In this document: one piece after another, positions 28,507 through 36,746 of the stretch | Numbering within the stretch: position 1 is the first letter of the stretch | Layout: each line of letters begins with the position of its first letter | Assembly (NCBI RefSeq): GCF_000814325.1 | Contig: NZ_JPHF01000003.1 | Span: forward strand, 522,390-586,389 | Direction of reading: 5' to 3' | DNA length: 64,000 nucleotides | Origin: Flavihumibacter sp. ZG627 | GTDB taxonomy: Bacteria; Bacteroidota; Bacteroidia; Chitinophagales; Chitinophagaceae | Position numbers and translations under genes: made by a program | The notes under the pieces: model-generated | Database searches by the model: none | Told to the model about the DNA's origin: nothing | Seen by the model: the letters and a program-made list of their open reading frames with translations, nothing else

Positions 28507-29937
28507 TTAGAGGGAGATGTCGATCTCATTGTCCCAGTTGGCCTTGATATTAACCTTCTTCCCGATTGCCTGAACCCGCTCAGGCTGCCGGCGTTCACCA
28601 TAGAAAACGCCATGATCCCAAACCCCGTTGCCATTGGTATCATATAATACCCTGAGCTCAAATTCGGCTGGACGGAATCTTTGAATTACCAGGTCCCTGC
28701 CCCTGATCCGGTAACTGAACAACACATTATTATTTTGAACCAGCTGCAATACCGGATTCCTTGCAGTGTCAACATTCGCGATCCTGAATTTTATACTGCC
28801 ATAATCCGTTTCCTTCATGGTCTTGAAACGGAGTGTGTCATTACGCAGGATGCTTTTACCCAAACTGTCTTCTGCCATTCCTTTTTCCGAGATCAGCACA
28901 AACTCCTGTTCCAGCGGCCAGTTATAGGAAAGTGTAAAGATCCTGTTGGTTGTATCCCGCGCTAACGTATATCCTTCAATTGGCTTGAATTGCGCATCTG
29001 CCAGTATCAGCTTTGTGCTGTCAAATGCTTTAAGGGGATCGGGAAAAGTAATGGTTAACGGTTTCAGCAGATCCTGCTGTCCGTTTTCAAGACTGGTTCC
29101 GAATCGAAGTCGCTTGTCTTGTTCTGCTTCCTTTTCTTCCCTCCTGCTGGTGGGGGCCTTAGGGGCCGCTTTAACTGGTTTTACCGGCTCGGGCTCAGAA
29201 TAGGCTAAAAGCTCAACAGGCGCAGTTTCCCCGCTGATAACCAATGGACTATCGGCAAAAGCAAAGAGCTGGCCGGGCGACATATACCGCCTGCTTCCGC
29301 CCTCATCCTTCAATGCATACAGCGCATAAGTTCCGGGGGCAAGGTTCCGGAACAGAAACCGGCCCGAACTGTCAACAGTTGTATAATACCGCGGACGTTC
29401 ATTGGTTACAGCAGAGTCCTCTAAGTTTTTATGCAGCATCACGATCATGGTACTATCCGTCTTACCCGTTTCGGCAAGGGTAACTACTCCCCCTAATTCC
29501 AGCGAATCGAGGTATGGCCCGGTAGAGAAAGCATACCGAAAACCAGTAAGGGGATTGCTTTCATTGATGTCCTGAATACTCTTTCCAAAATCCAGCACAT
29601 AAGTAGTGTTGGGGTCAAGGGTGTCTTTGATGCGGATCGTGATGGTGCGGAGCCGCGAAGTCACAACAGGAAACACCTTGGGGGTGGGACTAACAACCAG
29701 ATTTTTTTGCAAATCTCCCAGTTGAACATATTCATTGAACACCAGTTCAATCCGGTCGCCCCTGAAGTTCAATGTTGAGTCTGCCGGCTTTATAGAAACC
29801 GGGATGGGTGGGATTGTATCACGTGGACCACCGGTTGGCGGAATCACATTGGCGCAACTCTCAAACAATACCAGCATAGTGATAAAAACAATTACCAAAA
29901 AAGTTGCGTATGAAAAAACAGGGCGGAATGGCCTCAT
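28507..29937 (-). CDS. Ig-like (SbsA-type) domain lipoprotein
   Basis: A 476-aa lipoprotein (LFESC, Cys28). The stretch after the cysteine, NVIPPTGGPRDTIPP, and the following Big_5/SbsA Ig-like domain (about 45-145; ADSTLNFRGDRIELVFNEYV) mark a conserved Bacteroidota cell-surface family. A carboxypeptidase-regulatory-like segment (SGRFLFRNLAPGTYALYALKD) follows. Ligand and role are unknown. It is upstream of recR on the same strand with its own -7 element. Confidence 0.83.
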   Translation of the reverse strand: MRPFRPVFSYATFLVIVFITMLVLFESCANVIPPTGGPRDTIPPIPVSIKPADSTLNFRGDRIELVFNEYVQLGDLQKNLVVSPTPKVFPVVTSRLRTITIRIKDTLDPNTTYVLDFGKSIQDINESNPLTGFRYAFSTGPYLDSLELGGVVTLAETGKTDSTMIVMLHKNLEDSAVTNERPRYYTTVDSSGRFLFRNLAPGTYALYALKDEGGSRRYMSPGQLFAFADSPLVISGETAPVELLAYSEPEPVKPVKAAPKAPTSRREEKEAEQDKRLRFGTSLENGQQDLLKPLTITFPDPLKAFDSTKLILADAQFKPIEGYTLARDTTNRIFTLSYNWPLEQEFVLISEKGMAEDSLGKSILRNDTLRFKTMKETDYGSIKFRIANVDTARNPVLQLVQNNNVLFSYRIRGRDLVIQRFRPAEFELRVLYDTNGNGVWDHGVFYGERRQPERVQAIGKKVNIKANWDNEIDISL

Positions 29938-29958
29938 TGATGGCTTCTTTTAAAGATG

Positions 29959-29966
29959 CAAACTTA
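29959..29966 (-). promoter_or_regulatory. Promoter -7 element of the Ig-like lipoprotein gene
   Basis: TAAGTTTG on the minus strand matches TAnnTTTG, 21 nt before the ATG at 29937. Confidence 0.5.
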
Positions 29967-30034
29967 GCCGCTTTCCTTCGCTTCTCCCTGAACCTTTTTC
30001 ATAAGAAATGGTTGTTATTACTCAAATATTTTAG

Positions 30035-30502
30035 ATGGCAGTCCATTCTCTCCGAACAGAACAGCGTTTACCCGTGGATATAAAGCAGGCATGGGATTTC
30101 TTTTCCAGTCCCGCCAACCTTTCCGTCATCACCCCCTCAAAAATGGATTTCAGGATTATCTCAAAACATCATGGGAATAAGATGTACCCGGGACAACTCA
30201 TCGAATATACCGTGAAGCCGGTTCTCGGTGTACCGCTTTACTGGATGACAGAAATCACGCATGTGGAACCCCAGCGCTTTTTTGTGGATGAGCAGCGCTA
30301 TGGACCTTACAGCCTCTGGCATCATCAGCATCATTTCCGTGAAATTGATGGCGGCGTTGAAATGACCGACATCGTGCATTATAAAATTCCGTTGGGATGG
30401 CTTGGAGATATTGCCAATACCATTTTCGTCAAAAAACAATTAGCTGAAATCTTCGACTATCGCTTCAAAAAAGTAGAAGAGCTCTTCGGAACCCTGCACT
30501 AA
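30035..30502 (+). CDS. SRPBCC-fold ligand-binding protein
   Basis: A 155-aa protein of the START/SRPBCC superfamily, of the type often annotated as cell-division inhibitor or polyketide-cyclase-like. Seen: RLPVDIKQAWDFFSSPANL at the start, TPSKMDF, RYGPYSLWHHQHHF and DIVHYKIPLGWLG. It should form a helix-grip pocket binding a hydrophobic ligand. The specific role is unknown. It is convergent with the TPR-like gene across an 8-bp tandem repeat. Confidence 0.83.
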   Translation: MAVHSLRTEQRLPVDIKQAWDFFSSPANLSVITPSKMDFRIISKHHGNKMYPGQLIEYTVKPVLGVPLYWMTEITHVEPQRFFVDEQRYGPYSLWHHQHHFREIDGGVEMTDIVHYKIPLGWLGDIANTIFVKKQLAEIFDYRFKKVEELFGTLH

Positions 30503-30512
30503 CAGTCTCTCT

Positions 30513-30543
30513 CCATCCCTCCATCCCTCTATCCCTCTATCCC
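30513..30543. repeat. 8-bp tandem repeat between convergent genes
   Basis: Four near-exact copies of C[C/T]ATCCCT occur (CCATCCCT twice, CTATCCCT, CTATCCC). The repeat includes the stop codon of the minus-strand gene ending at 30537. Its unit is one base from the 20353-20379 unit. Confidence 0.8.
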
Positions 30544-31187
30544 GGAATCCTCGCTATATACTTCTCTATCTGCTGGATCTGCTCTACGATCTGCGGCGTT
30601 TTAGGCTTCAGGGCCTTTGCTTTGCGGAAGAAATCTTTGGCAGAGCGAAACTCGCGGCGGGTCATCATGATTGAACACATCTGGAGGTAGGCGGCAGCTT
30701 CATTTTCCTTATCGGGAAGGCCTTTGCGAAGGGCAGAACGGATATAGTTCTCCGCACCCTTGATATCACTTCTCTGCATCGCGATCATTCCCATCTGCAG
30801 CAGGCTGGCACCTTCAGCTTCTTTCATCGGCATGCCGAGATCGAGGCCCTTTTTCATCATTTTCTCCGCACCGTCAAAGTCCTGCTTCATCATAGCGATA
30901 TTGCCCTTCAGCGTGTAATAAACAGAACGGATTGGCTTATAAAGAAGCTGCGGATATTTAATGGACGATAAAACCTTTTCAGCACCTTCCATGTCCCCCG
31001 ATTCCATATACTCCTGGATAAGGCGCATGGGGCCAAAAAAGAAATGGCCGAAGATCAGTACAACCCCAATCAGGTACGGGAGGAATGCAGGCCAGAAACC
31101 TGCATAAATATTCGTGATTATAGCAATGATTAGAAATAAGGCCGCCAGTTGAAGCCTGTATTTGATAACAATAGTGTAAAACTTCAT
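30537..31187 (-). CDS. Membrane protein with TPR-like repeats
   Basis: A 216-aa protein with two N-terminal hydrophobic segments (about 12-50) and a helical C-terminal region in which short units with A..G.....G recur (FDGAEKMMKKGLDLGMPMKEAEGASLL; IKGAENYIRSALRKGLPDKENEAAAYL), consistent with TPR repeats. The repeats should face the cytoplasm or periplasm as a protein-binding platform. No specific family could be named. Confidence 0.7.
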   Translation of the reverse strand: MKFYTIVIKYRLQLAALFLIIAIITNIYAGFWPAFLPYLIGVVLIFGHFFFGPMRLIQEYMESGDMEGAEKVLSSIKYPQLLYKPIRSVYYTLKGNIAMMKQDFDGAEKMMKKGLDLGMPMKEAEGASLLQMGMIAMQRSDIKGAENYIRSALRKGLPDKENEAAAYLQMCSIMMTRREFRSAKDFFRKAKALKPKTPQIVEQIQQIEKYIARIPG

Positions 31188-31204
31188 AGTTGTGAAATGG
31201 ACCG

Positions 31205-31212
31205 CAAAGATA
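31205..31212 (-). promoter_or_regulatory. Promoter -7 element of the TPR-like membrane protein gene
   Basis: TATCTTTG on the minus strand matches TAnnTTTG, 17 nt before the ATG at 31187. Confidence 0.55.
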
Positions 31213-31228
31213 GGGAACTGGGGGTGGT

Positions 31229-31693
31229 TTAAAAATCATCATTGGCTTCAATCCAGTAGCCGTCGGGATCCTGGAACCAGATCTGCCTTATTCCATCAAC
31301 CCTGATGTTCACCTTTCCCTTTGTGCCCGCCCAATCTTCAAAAGAGATATTATGTTTTTTCAGGGTTGATATGAGTGCATCCAGGTCACCTGAACTAAAG
31401 CATAAATGGGTATTTTTAGTAGGAACCGGATCATTTGGTTTGCGACCCTGGATTAAATGAAGATGGGCCTTATCGCCGATGGAAAACCAGGTATGCAGGC
31501 CATCATGAAAAGGTTCGGGGATGGTATCAAGGCCGATTACATCATCATAAAAAGGCGCGCTCACTTTCAGGTCAGTAACTGACAGTGCCATATGATTGAT
31601 GCGGGCCTTAGCCTTTGCTGGCTGTGCATTACTATCGGTGCTCATAATCAAGGCAGTAAAAATTAATGCGATAGGTATGATGAAATATTTCAT
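31229..31693 (-). CDS. Secreted VOC (glyoxalase-like) protein
   Basis: A 154-aa protein with a signal peptide (to about SNAQP) and a vicinal-oxygen-chelate fold: RINHMALSVTDLKVSAPFYDDVIGL starts the first beta-alpha-beta-beta-beta unit, and WFQDPDGYWIEAN ends the second with the metal-binding Glu. Substrate unknown; export suggests a periplasmic role. It runs on the same strand as the TPR-like gene. Confidence 0.85.
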   Translation of the reverse strand: MKYFIIPIALIFTALIMSTDSNAQPAKAKARINHMALSVTDLKVSAPFYDDVIGLDTIPEPFHDGLHTWFSIGDKAHLHLIQGRKPNDPVPTKNTHLCFSSGDLDALISTLKKHNISFEDWAGTKGKVNIRVDGIRQIWFQDPDGYWIEANDDF

Positions 31694-31791
31694 GCGAAAA
31701 CTCTCCAGCTGTTAAGCTAGCGATTTTTCTGAATAGGAGCGATGTAATGTCAAAACCTGTATTTTTGCTGCCCCGGAATTCAGATTCCGAT

Positions 31792-31863
31792 GGTCCCGTA
31801 GTTCAATGGATAGAATAGAAGTTTCCTAAACTTTAGATACAGGTTCGATTCCTGTCGGGACTA
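31792..31863 (+). tRNA. tRNA-Arg (anticodon CCU)
   Basis: A full cloverleaf can be drawn. The acceptor GGTCCCG pairs with CGGGACT, the D-stem GTTC with GAAT, and the anticodon stem GAAGT with ACTTT around loop TTCCTAA (anticodon CCT). The T-arm is ACAGG-TTCGATT-CCTGT and the discriminator is A. CCA is not encoded. Confidence 0.95.
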
Positions 31864-31868
31864 CTCCG

Positions 31869-31950
31869 CCCGCCGAAGCTTCAGCGAAGGCGGGCCTTCC
31901 TCCACCTTCAGCCTACACGGGCTATGCCCCTCCTTCAGCACATGAAGGCC
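31869..31950. repeat. Hairpin cluster downstream of tRNA-Arg
   Basis: CCCGCC at 31869-31874 pairs with GGCGGG at 31889-31894. An outer pair GGCCTTC (31893-31899) and GAAGGCC (31944-31950) encloses a further GC-rich segment. Neither is followed by a T tract on the plus strand. It may mark the tRNA 3' end or be a dispersed repeat. The rest of 31864-32015 holds no gene. Confidence 0.55.
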
Positions 31951-32015
31951 TCAACCATTTAAGATGTAAAAGGTAAGATTTTAGTCCCTTGATCAATTAA
32001 CCTTTCAGGGGATTT

Positions 32016-33047
32016 TTAATTCATCGCTTTCCTTATCACCGGAACTACTTTTGTCCCAAACAGTTCTATTGATTTCATCACCTTATTATGCGGCACATTG
32101 CCAACACTTGCCTGGGCGAGGAATCTTGTATTACCGAACAATTCATGTTCATATAAAATTTTATCTATAACCTGCTGAACGCTGCCCACCATCAACGCTG
32201 CTTTGGGTGTTCGGAGCGCTTCATATTGGTCGCGGGTCAGCGGCGACCAACCCCTGTCTTTACCAACCCTGTTCATCATTTTTGCATAGTAAGGATAAAA
32301 TTCATCTGCTGCCTTTTGTGAATCTTCTCCAATATACACATGGTTGTTGATGCCCAGCTGCATACTGCCAGCATCCTTACCCACTCTCTTTAATGTCTCC
32401 TTATAAAGATTTACAAACGAAGCAAATTGATGTGGCATCCCTCCAATGATGGCCAGCATAAGTGGTAAGCCAAGTGTTGCCGCTCGCACAGCAGATGATG
32501 GGGTACCTCCTGCCGCAAGCCACACAGGTATGGATGATTGAAACGGACGCGGATAAACGCCTCGGTTTTTTATAGATGGGCGATGTTTTCCTTCCCAGGA
32601 AATAACCTCGCTTTTATTTAGTGCTAATAACAGATCTAATTTCTCCGTAAACAATTCATCATAATCCTCAAGGTCATTGCCAAATAATGGAAATGATTCA
32701 ATGAATGAACCACGGCCTGCCATTATCTCGGCCCTCCCTCCAGACAATAGATCCACTGTTGCAAATTGCTGGTAAACACGAACAGGATCGTCGGAACTTA
32801 ATACTGTAACCGCACTGGCAAGCCTGATATTTTTAGTTATTGCCGCCGCTGCACCAAGTATAACAGCGGGTGATGATACAGCATAATCAGACCGGTGGTG
32901 TTCACCTACTCCAAATACATCCAGGCCGAGCTGGTCAGCCAACTGTATTTCTTCCAAAAGATCTTTTACACGCTGCTCTCCATTGATTCCTTTTCCCGGT
33001 AAACTTTCCGGCTCCATATCTGCGAAAGTGATTAAACCTAATTCCAT
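32016..33047 (-). CDS. LLM-class flavin-dependent oxidoreductase (luciferase-like)
   Basis: A 343-aa TIM-barrel flavoenzyme: MELGLITFADMEPES at the start, GVGEHHRSDYAVSSPAVILGAAAAIT (typical LLM block), SGGRAEIMAGRGSF and IPVWLAAGGTPSSAVRAA. Such enzymes use FMN or F420 for oxidation of small organics. It is divergent from a Crp/Fnr regulator gene, with an FNR-box-like palindrome in the shared promoter region. Confidence 0.93.
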   Translation of the reverse strand: MELGLITFADMEPESLPGKGINGEQRVKDLLEEIQLADQLGLDVFGVGEHHRSDYAVSSPAVILGAAAAITKNIRLASAVTVLSSDDPVRVYQQFATVDLLSGGRAEIMAGRGSFIESFPLFGNDLEDYDELFTEKLDLLLALNKSEVISWEGKHRPSIKNRGVYPRPFQSSIPVWLAAGGTPSSAVRAATLGLPLMLAIIGGMPHQFASFVNLYKETLKRVGKDAGSMQLGINNHVYIGEDSQKAADEFYPYYAKMMNRVGKDRGWSPLTRDQYEALRTPKAALMVGSVQQVIDKILYEHELFGNTRFLAQASVGNVPHNKVMKSIELFGTKVVPVIRKAMN

Positions 33048-33091
33048 TCTCTAATTATTTAATTCCTAGTGCTGTGATGTTATTTCTTACA

Positions 33092-33099
33092 CAAAGCTA
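33092..33099 (-). promoter_or_regulatory. Promoter -7 element of the LLM oxidoreductase gene
   Basis: TAGCTTTG on the minus strand matches TAnnTTTG. Its upstream edge is about 52 nt from the centre of the FNR-like box at 33143-33160. Confidence 0.55.
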
Positions 33100-33142
33100 C
33101 TAATTGCTTAAAGCACACCCATTGATTTACGGTAAGAAATGG

Positions 33143-33160
33143 CATTGATAAATATCAATG
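33143..33160. promoter_or_regulatory. FNR-box-like operator in the LLM/Crp divergent promoter
   Basis: CATTGATAAATATCAATG is an 18-bp perfect inverted repeat apart from its two central bases. It contains TTGAT-N4-ATCAA, the classical FNR consensus. Both Crp/Fnr regulators of this region carry an E-x-x-S-R motif in the recognition helix, the arrangement that reads TTGAT in E. coli FNR. Confidence 0.65.
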
Positions 33161-33171
33161 AAATATCGCCA

Positions 33172-33179
33172 TAAATTTG
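33172..33179 (+). promoter_or_regulatory. Promoter -7 element of the first Crp/Fnr regulator gene
   Basis: TAAATTTG matches TAnnTTTG, 13 nt before the GTG start at 33193. The FNR-like box lies about 35 bp upstream of the predicted transcription start. Confidence 0.55.
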
Positions 33180-33192
33180 CATCTTAGATATT

Positions 33193-33813
33193 GTGAAAAA
33201 TTCCTCCTCAGATAGTTCCATTGAACCACTGCTTACTTATTTTGATGCACTTATTCCATTAAGTACAGAAGAGAAGGAATACGTTATTGAAAAATTTCAC
33301 TCCCGCCTCTTTCGCAAACGTCAATACCTTCTCCAGGAAGGAGATATATGCATGCAACTTTATTTTGTTGTGAGGGGATGTTTGAGAATGTATAAAATTG
33401 ATGAGAAAGGCAACACCCATATCATTCAATTTGCTGCCGAAAATTACTGGATCAATGACCTGGGTAGTTACCATGGTCTAAAACCCTCGGCCTTAAATAT
33501 CGACGCCCTCGAAGATACCGTTGTGCTTCAAATTAGCAGAGACGACCTCATCGCACTCTATATGCAAGCCCCTAAATTTGACCGCATCTTCAGGGTGCTT
33601 CTTGAAAAAAGCTTTATTCGCTTACAGGAACGTTTGCTTCAGAATATCAGCTCCACCGCCGATGAGCGATACCAATCCTTCCTTGAAATCTATCCTCACT
33701 TAATGAACCGCCTCTCACAGGTTCAGATAGCCGCTTATTTAGGGATAACACCTGAATTTTTAAGCCGCCTGCGAAACAAACGCAGCAAAGCTTCCAATTC
33801 TGCTAATTCTTAA
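33193..33813 (+). CDS. Crp/Fnr family transcriptional regulator (first)
   Basis: A 206-aa protein starting at GTG 33193 (no in-frame ATG fits the N-terminus). A cyclic-nucleotide-binding-like beta-roll (about 25-120; LQEGDICMQLYFVVRGCLRMY) is joined by a dimer helix to a helix-turn-helix (SQVQIAAYLGITPEFLSRLR). The recognition helix has PEFLSR, the E-x-x-S-R pattern of FNR. No N-terminal cysteine cluster is present, so it is not an Fe-S oxygen sensor. It probably controls the divergent LLM gene and itself. Confidence 0.9.
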   Translation: MKNSSSDSSIEPLLTYFDALIPLSTEEKEYVIEKFHSRLFRKRQYLLQEGDICMQLYFVVRGCLRMYKIDEKGNTHIIQFAAENYWINDLGSYHGLKPSALNIDALEDTVVLQISRDDLIALYMQAPKFDRIFRVLLEKSFIRLQERLLQNISSTADERYQSFLEIYPHLMNRLSQVQIAAYLGITPEFLSRLRNKRSKASNSANS

Positions 33814-33900
33814 ACCAGATCAAGACCATTTCTTAAACAAAGTCCCTGGCGCAAACTGCCCCAATTATATTCGGATGGATATTGGAACCCTTACAAAAAT

Positions 33901-33929
33901 AGGGACCAGATAGGGACCAGATAGGGACC
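33901..33929. repeat. 11-bp tandem repeat between convergent genes
   Basis: AGGGACCAGAT occurs twice, followed by AGGGACC. It lies between the convergent Crp/Fnr and SDR genes, as the 8-bp repeats do in other convergent gaps. Confidence 0.85.
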
Positions 33930-33968
33930 CCGAGCAAGGTTGGAGTAATGATGCGGGAACGATCTTCC

Positions 33969-34760
33969 TTACACATTCCCATAAATATTGCTCTGACCGC
34001 CGTCTATGGCAATGGTCTGGCCGTTTACATAGGAAGCATCATCACTTAAAAGAAAAGCAACCACTTTTGCTACCTCTTCCGGCAACCCTAATCGCTTGGT
34101 CGGATTCGCCTTTGCATACTCCGCCTCAGCTCCCTTAGGATCAGCCGGATTTACCTGCCTGAATGCTTCCGCAACCATCGGCGTAAGTATTGCTCCAGGA
34201 GCTATGGCATTGGAAATGATTCCATCCCTTCCATATTCCAGTGCCGCATTTTTTGTCATACCCGAAACAGCATGCTTGCTGGCAACATAAGGCATTTGAT
34301 TAAGAACCCCACGTATGCCTCCTACAGAAGCGACGTTTACAATCCGGCCATACTGCTGCTTTTGCATAACGGGGATTATATAACGTAATGCATAATATAC
34401 TCCCATCAGGTTTATATCTATCACCTTTTTGAATATATTGATATCATATTCCGTAATGGCAGCCTGCCTGCCCTCAATGCCCGCATTATTGTATAGGCCA
34501 TCAATTCGACCAAATTCCTTCACTGTTGTATCTACATAATTTTTTACCGCTTCCTCACTTGATACATCCGCTACCACAGTAATGATCTTTACAGCAGGAA
34601 ATTCCTTGCTGATTTCATCCTTCGCCTCATCCAATACTTTCGAATTGTAATCCACTAAGCTTAGCGATGCTCCTCTGGAGGCAAGCTCTTTTGCTGCTGC
34701 TAATCCAAGTCCCATCGCGGCACCTGTAATTATGATTACTTTGTTTTCAAATGATTTCAT
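33969..34760 (-). CDS. Short-chain dehydrogenase/reductase
   Basis: A 263-aa classical SDR: nucleotide motif TGAAMGLGLAAA, NNAGIEGRQ, a catalytic serine in VASVGG, and YVASKHA (Tyr-x-x-x-Lys). The C-terminus has FLLSDDASYVNGQTIAIDGG. It uses NAD(P)H to interconvert alcohol and ketone groups. It is the last gene of a minus-strand run (F420-reductase-like, YceI, DoxX, DODA, SDR) probably transcribed from 37431. Substrate unknown. Confidence 0.92.
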   Translation of the reverse strand: MKSFENKVIIITGAAMGLGLAAAKELASRGASLSLVDYNSKVLDEAKDEISKEFPAVKIITVVADVSSEEAVKNYVDTTVKEFGRIDGLYNNAGIEGRQAAITEYDINIFKKVIDINLMGVYYALRYIIPVMQKQQYGRIVNVASVGGIRGVLNQMPYVASKHAVSGMTKNAALEYGRDGIISNAIAPGAILTPMVAEAFRQVNPADPKGAEAEYAKANPTKRLGLPEEVAKVVAFLLSDDASYVNGQTIAIDGGQSNIYGNV

Positions 34761-34781
34761 ATCATTTATTTTGAAGGTTAT

Positions 34782-35663
34782 CTATCCAAACTTTACAGAT
34801 GTCATAGTCAATGATCCGGCTACCGCCTTATCATTGAAGAATGATACAGCATCATTTGTTTTCTTTAGTCCAAGTGTGTATAATAATGGCAGATAGTGTT
34901 CTGGTGTAGGAATAGCCAGCATAGCCTCTCTGCCCAGACGCTGGTAATTTATCAGGCTCTGATGATCATTATCCATGATCAATTCCTTGAACCTGCTGTT
35001 CATTTGTAATGCCCAGTCAAATCCAAATTCATTCTCGTTCAGCTTATCCCAGGCTACCATACGAAGATTGTGAACCATATTACCACTTCCGATAATCAAT
35101 ACCCCTTTCTTCCTTAATGCCATTAATTCCTTTGCCAGTTCATAATGATACTGGGGACCTTTTGTATAGTCAATGCTTAACTGTAGTACCGGAATGTTGG
35201 CTTCGGGATACATATGCCTTACTACCGTCCAGGTGCCATGATCTAAACCCCAGTCATGGTCTAATTCAACCTGCGCCGAATGAACCAATGCTGCTGTTTC
35301 CTTTGCCAGTTCCGGATTGCCCGGGGCATTGTACTGAACATCAAAAAGTTCTTGCGGAAATCCACCGAAATCATGAATGGTTTTGGGGAAATCCATTGCG
35401 GTTATTTTGGTGCCACGACTGAACCAGTGTGCCGAAACAACCAATACAGCTGCCGGAGTTGGGATCTCCTTTGCCATCGCCTTCCAGCGCCTGCTGAAAG
35501 CAGTATCCTCAATCCCATTCATGGGTGAGCCATGGCCAATGAACAGAACAGGCATAGCCTGTTCCTGTTCTTTTAGCGTATCGGTAAATTTATTGAATGC
35601 TGATAATGCTGTCATAGTAATTACTCCTTTGGCGAATGTCTTTATAAATTCTTCCCTTTTCAT
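34782..35663 (-). CDS. DODA-type (LigB superfamily) extradiol dioxygenase with N-terminal export-like segment
   Basis: A 293-aa protein resembling E. coli YgiD/4,5-DOPA extradiol dioxygenase: MPVLFIGHGSPMN (His44), VVSAHWFSRG (His79), LDHGTWTVVRHMYP and GSGNMVHNLR. It should open catechol rings using a bound divalent metal. The first 35 residues (MKREEFIKTFAKGVITMTAL) add an unusual hydrophobic segment compared with YgiD, suggesting membrane association or export. It lies in the redox operon between DoxX and SDR genes. Confidence 0.88.
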   Translation of the reverse strand: MKREEFIKTFAKGVITMTALSAFNKFTDTLKEQEQAMPVLFIGHGSPMNGIEDTAFSRRWKAMAKEIPTPAAVLVVSAHWFSRGTKITAMDFPKTIHDFGGFPQELFDVQYNAPGNPELAKETAALVHSAQVELDHDWGLDHGTWTVVRHMYPEANIPVLQLSIDYTKGPQYHYELAKELMALRKKGVLIIGSGNMVHNLRMVAWDKLNENEFGFDWALQMNSRFKELIMDNDHQSLINYQRLGREAMLAIPTPEHYLPLLYTLGLKKTNDAVSFFNDKAVAGSLTMTSVKFG

Positions 35664-35669
35664 TGATTC

Positions 35670-36140
35670 TTATTGGTAAATGGCCAATGTCGTATCTTTC
35701 TGTTCCCTCAGATTACTGCCTTTAGCTTTTTCGCCTCTTAGTAAGTAGTCGATCGAATATTTTCCACTACCACTAAAAAGCAGCACCAGGTACACGAGTA
35801 AATATTGCAGTCCAGGTTCTTTCTTTGCCATCGGATCTGCACCATGTATTAAGAACACAGCAACCACCATCGTTATTATTAATGGAACTACCGCGATCCT
35901 GGTACCAAATCCAACGAGAATTAAAAGCGAACAAAGAACTTCTGAAAAAATTGTCAGTCCTAATGAGACTTCTGCGCTCATCCCCATTACCGGCGGAAAC
36001 TGTACCGGACCTCCTGACAACAACATCATCAGTTTGGGGATGCCGTGGGTAAGCATCAATCCTGCTATTCCGATCCGGGCAATTAATAATGCTGTATCAG
36101 TTGCCCTTGAATCATTATTTATGCTGAATATCTTTCTCAT
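35670..36140 (-). CDS. DoxX family membrane protein
   Basis: A 156-aa protein with four hydrophobic segments in the DoxX pattern (LLIARIGIAGLMLTHGIPKL; FSEVLCSLLILVGFGTRIAVVPLIITMVVA). DoxX-type proteins act in quinone-linked redox or oxidative-stress responses. It lies 6 nt from the YceI gene stop and 7 nt before the DODA gene, so it is in one operon. Confidence 0.88.
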   Translation of the reverse strand: MRKIFSINNDSRATDTALLIARIGIAGLMLTHGIPKLMMLLSGGPVQFPPVMGMSAEVSLGLTIFSEVLCSLLILVGFGTRIAVVPLIITMVVAVFLIHGADPMAKKEPGLQYLLVYLVLLFSGSGKYSIDYLLRGEKAKGSNLREQKDTTLAIYQ

Positions 36141-36145
36141 GATAA

Positions 36146-36721
36146 TTAAGGCTTTTGAGTGAATTCACCATCTGCTTTGATCTTTACTTCATCGCTGATC
36201 ATGGGTGCTGGAAAATTAGGCCCTACTTTAAAATCAGAACGATTAATTGTTCCTGTTAACTGGAATCCTGCTGTTTTTGCTTTCGACTGCGGATTATCTA
36301 CAGTTCCCCTATACCAGAGGTCCATGGTTACCGGCTTTGTTATATCGCGGATGGTTAGATTACCTGTAAGTTTGTACCTGTCCTTGCCACTCTTTTTAAT
36401 GGATGTACTTGTAAAGCTCATCTTTGGAAACTTTTCTGTTTCAAAAAAGTCGGCACTCTTCAAATGGTTATCGCGCATTTCTATCTCAGTATCAATTGAT
36501 CCTACATCTGCTGTAAGCTTGAAGACCGCATCACTGAAGTTTGCCTGGTTACCGCTGATTGTCACCTCAAAGTTCTTGAATAATCCGGCCACATCTGAGA
36601 TACCCAAATGTGTAGTGCTGAACGCCAGCTTCGAATGCATAGGATCTGACTTCCATGTTGTTTGTGCAAATACTGCGCTGCTTAAAAAGGCGAGTGTCAG
36701 AAAGGTTGATAGCTTTTTCAT
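36146..36721 (-). CDS. YceI family periplasmic protein
   Basis: A 191-aa protein with a signal peptide (to SAVFAQ) and the YceI lipocalin-like domain: DPMHSKLAFSTTHLGISDVAGLFKNF, DAEIEMRDNHLKSADFFETEKFPKMSFTS-type block, and FKVGPNFPAPMISDEVKI. These proteins bind isoprenoid-like lipids, often with quinone or stress functions. Located in the redox operon. Confidence 0.93.
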   Translation of the reverse strand: MKKLSTFLTLAFLSSAVFAQTTWKSDPMHSKLAFSTTHLGISDVAGLFKNFEVTISGNQANFSDAVFKLTADVGSIDTEIEMRDNHLKSADFFETEKFPKMSFTSTSIKKSGKDRYKLTGNLTIRDITKPVTMDLWYRGTVDNPQSKAKTAGFQLTGTINRSDFKVGPNFPAPMISDEVKIKADGEFTQKP

Positions 36722-36746
36722 TTTTTTTAGTTGAAATGTTTATTTA

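Noticed and set aside
31792..31863. Integration site at tRNA-Arg
   Set aside because: No integrase gene and no second copy of the tRNA 3' end were seen nearby.
33193..33813. Oxygen-sensing FNR protein
   Set aside because: The N-terminal cysteines needed for a 4Fe-4S cluster are missing, although the DNA-reading motif is FNR-like.
33901..33929. CRISPR array
   Set aside because: The repeats are 11 bp, directly adjacent without spacers, and no cas genes are nearby.
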